This document shows positions 62,879 to 64,000 of a DNA stretch of 64,000 bases, piece by piece (the stretch's first letter is position 1; every line of letters begins with the position of its first letter). This stretch comes from Leminorella grimontii ATCC 33999 = DSM 5078 (GTDB lineage: Bacteria > Pseudomonadota > Gammaproteobacteria > Enterobacterales > Enterobacteriaceae): positions 372,001 to 436,000 of the forward strand of contig NZ_AUUA01000002.1 in the NCBI RefSeq assembly GCF_000439085.1, in the 5' to 3' direction. The position numbers were made by a program, and so were the translations under genes. The notes beneath the pieces were generated by a model that saw nothing but the letters and a program-made list of their open reading frames with translations, searched no databases and had not been told where the DNA came from.

Positions 62879-64000
62879 CGCGTCGCGTCGTTATTACAGG
62901 AATGGGCGGCGTCACCGCGCTTGGCAACGATTGGCCAAGCGTTTACGCCGCGCTTAAGAGGCGAAAAAACGCCATCAGGTTTATGCCGCCCTGGACCGAG
63001 TTTGAAGGGCTAAACACCCACCTCGGCGCACCAATCGTCGACTTCTCACTGCCGGAACACTACACGCGTAAGAAAATCCGCTCTATGGGTCGGGTTTCGC
63101 TGCTGTCCACCCGGGCAACGGAGCTGGCGCTGGAAATGGCTGGGCTCTTGGAGCACGACGCCCTGACCGACGGCAGCACCGGGATCGCCTACGGTTCATC
63201 AACCGGCAGCACCAAACAAATCGGCGAATTCGGCACCATGCTAAACGACAAAAACGTCTATAGCATCACCGCCACAACGTATGTACAGATGATGCCCCAT
63301 ACTTCAGCGGTAAATACCGGGCTGTTCTTCGGCCTGCGCGGTCGGGTCATTCCAACCTCAAGCGCCTGCACGTCCGGCAGCCAGGCCATTGGCTACGCCT
63401 TTGAGGCCATTCGCCACGGCTACCAAAACGTGATGGTGGCAGGCGGTGCGGAAGAGCTTTGCCCTTCGGAGGCCGCCGTATTCGATACGCTGTTCGCCAC
63501 CAGCCAAATGAACGACTCGCCAGAGCTGTCGCCACGCCCGTTCGACACCAAGCGGGACGGACTGGTGATTGGTGAAGGTGCGGGGACGCTCATTCTGGAG
63601 GAGCTTTCCCACGCTCAGGCGCGAGGCGCGACGATCTATGGTGAAATCGTCGGCTTTGCCACCAACTGCGACGCTTCACACATCACTCAACCGCGTAAAG
63701 AAACCATGCAGATCTGCATCGAACAGGCGCTGAAGTCGGCTAACCTGTCGCCGCAAGATATTGGCTATATTTCCGCGCACGGCACCGCAACGGAGCGCGG
63801 CGACATCGCCGAAAGCCTGGCAACGGAGGCCGTTTTTGGCGACAAAACGCCGATCTCCTCATTAAAAAGCTACTTCGGCCACACGCTGGGCGCCTGCGGC
63901 GCACTGGAGGCATGGATGAGCATCGAGATGATGCGCGACGGCTGGTTTGCGCCGACCATCAATCTGGAGCAGCCGGATCCCGCCTGCGGCAAGCTCGACT
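62875..64000 (+). CDS. apeR: Beta-ketoacyl synthase ApeR, 3' end beyond window
   Basis: This is a second complete-type ketosynthase, read in frame to the window edge (about 375 residues). Catalytic Cys165 in SSACTSGSQ, His302 in SAHGTATE and His336 in YFGHTLGA are intact, so it should be active, unlike ApeC. In known clusters it is the last ape gene and is proposed to start chain formation from the aromatic starter. It overlaps apeQ by four bases. The C-terminal residues lie outside. Confidence 0.92.
   Translation, partial: MTRRVVITGMGGVTALGNDWPSVYAALKRRKNAIRFMPPWTEFEGLNTHLGAPIVDFSLPEHYTRKKIRSMGRVSLLSTRATELALEMAGLLEHDALTDGSTGIAYGSSTGSTKQIGEFGTMLNDKNVYSITATTYVQMMPHTSAVNTGLFFGLRGRVIPTSSACTSGSQAIGYAFEAIRHGYQNVMVAGGAEELCPSEAAVFDTLFATSQMNDSPELSPRPFDTKRDGLVIGEGAGTLILEELSHAQARGATIYGEIVGFATNCDASHITQPRKETMQICIEQALKSANLSPQDIGYISAHGTATERGDIAESLATEAVFGDKTPISSLKSYFGHTLGACGALEAWMSIEMMRDGWFAPTINLEQPDPACGKLD

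Overview
This is a chromosomal window from a gamma-proteobacterium of the order Enterobacterales. It opens with the canonical block gyrB-recF-dnaN-dnaA read leftwards and rpmH-rnpA-yidD-yidC-mnmE read rightwards, and DnaA, L34, RnpA, YidD and YidC look nearly collinear with the Escherichia coli proteins. The mixture of a full dmsABC operon, an E. coli/Xenorhabdus-type aryl polyene cluster and moderately GC-rich DNA would fit the Budviciaceae or a neighbouring family, but I cannot fix the genus by eye.

Layout. 1-9175: replication, ribosome and tRNA-modification core, with a regulatory hub between dnaA and rpmH that carries DnaA boxes and clustered GATC sites. 9176-14800: small accessory genes (an AT-rich DUF6708-like membrane protein, a Ner-like regulator, two lipoproteins, a tautomerase/carboxymuconolactone decarboxylase pair facing a LysR regulator, and a DUF2628 protein). 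14830-24762: transport (a DASS anion transporter, an OPT transporter, an EamA exporter) and anaerobic DMSO respiration (dmsABC with its chaperone, and a perfect FNR site upstream). 25247-33404: a catabolic island with a double-HTH LysR regulator, 4-oxalomesaconate hydratase, an RraA-like aldolase, a DASS transporter and an aconitate-isomerase-like periplasmic protein, facing an MFS transporter and an M20 amidohydrolase. 33827-38401: a GFA-family protein, gamma-glutamyltransferase, and photolyase with a YbgA-like partner. 38402-39480: an AT-rich pocket with one orphan double-glycine-leader peptide resembling a microcin precursor. 39481-48354: a beta-lactamase-fold hydrolase, LemA, a DUF3137-like membrane protein and a 2015-residue (pseudo)kinase-helicase-nuclease fusion. 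The last three overlap as one operon and are the best candidate here for an undescribed, possibly anti-phage, system. 48551-64000: an aryl polyene cluster in the order apeA-R, with apeAB divergent from apeC-R and apeR cut by the window edge.

Two copies of a structured intergenic repeat (about 7507-7710 and 20597-20866) share a 41-base identical core and several hairpins. The second copy carries about 68 extra bases that form three more hairpins. No rRNA, tRNA, CRISPR array, transposase or prophage was seen.
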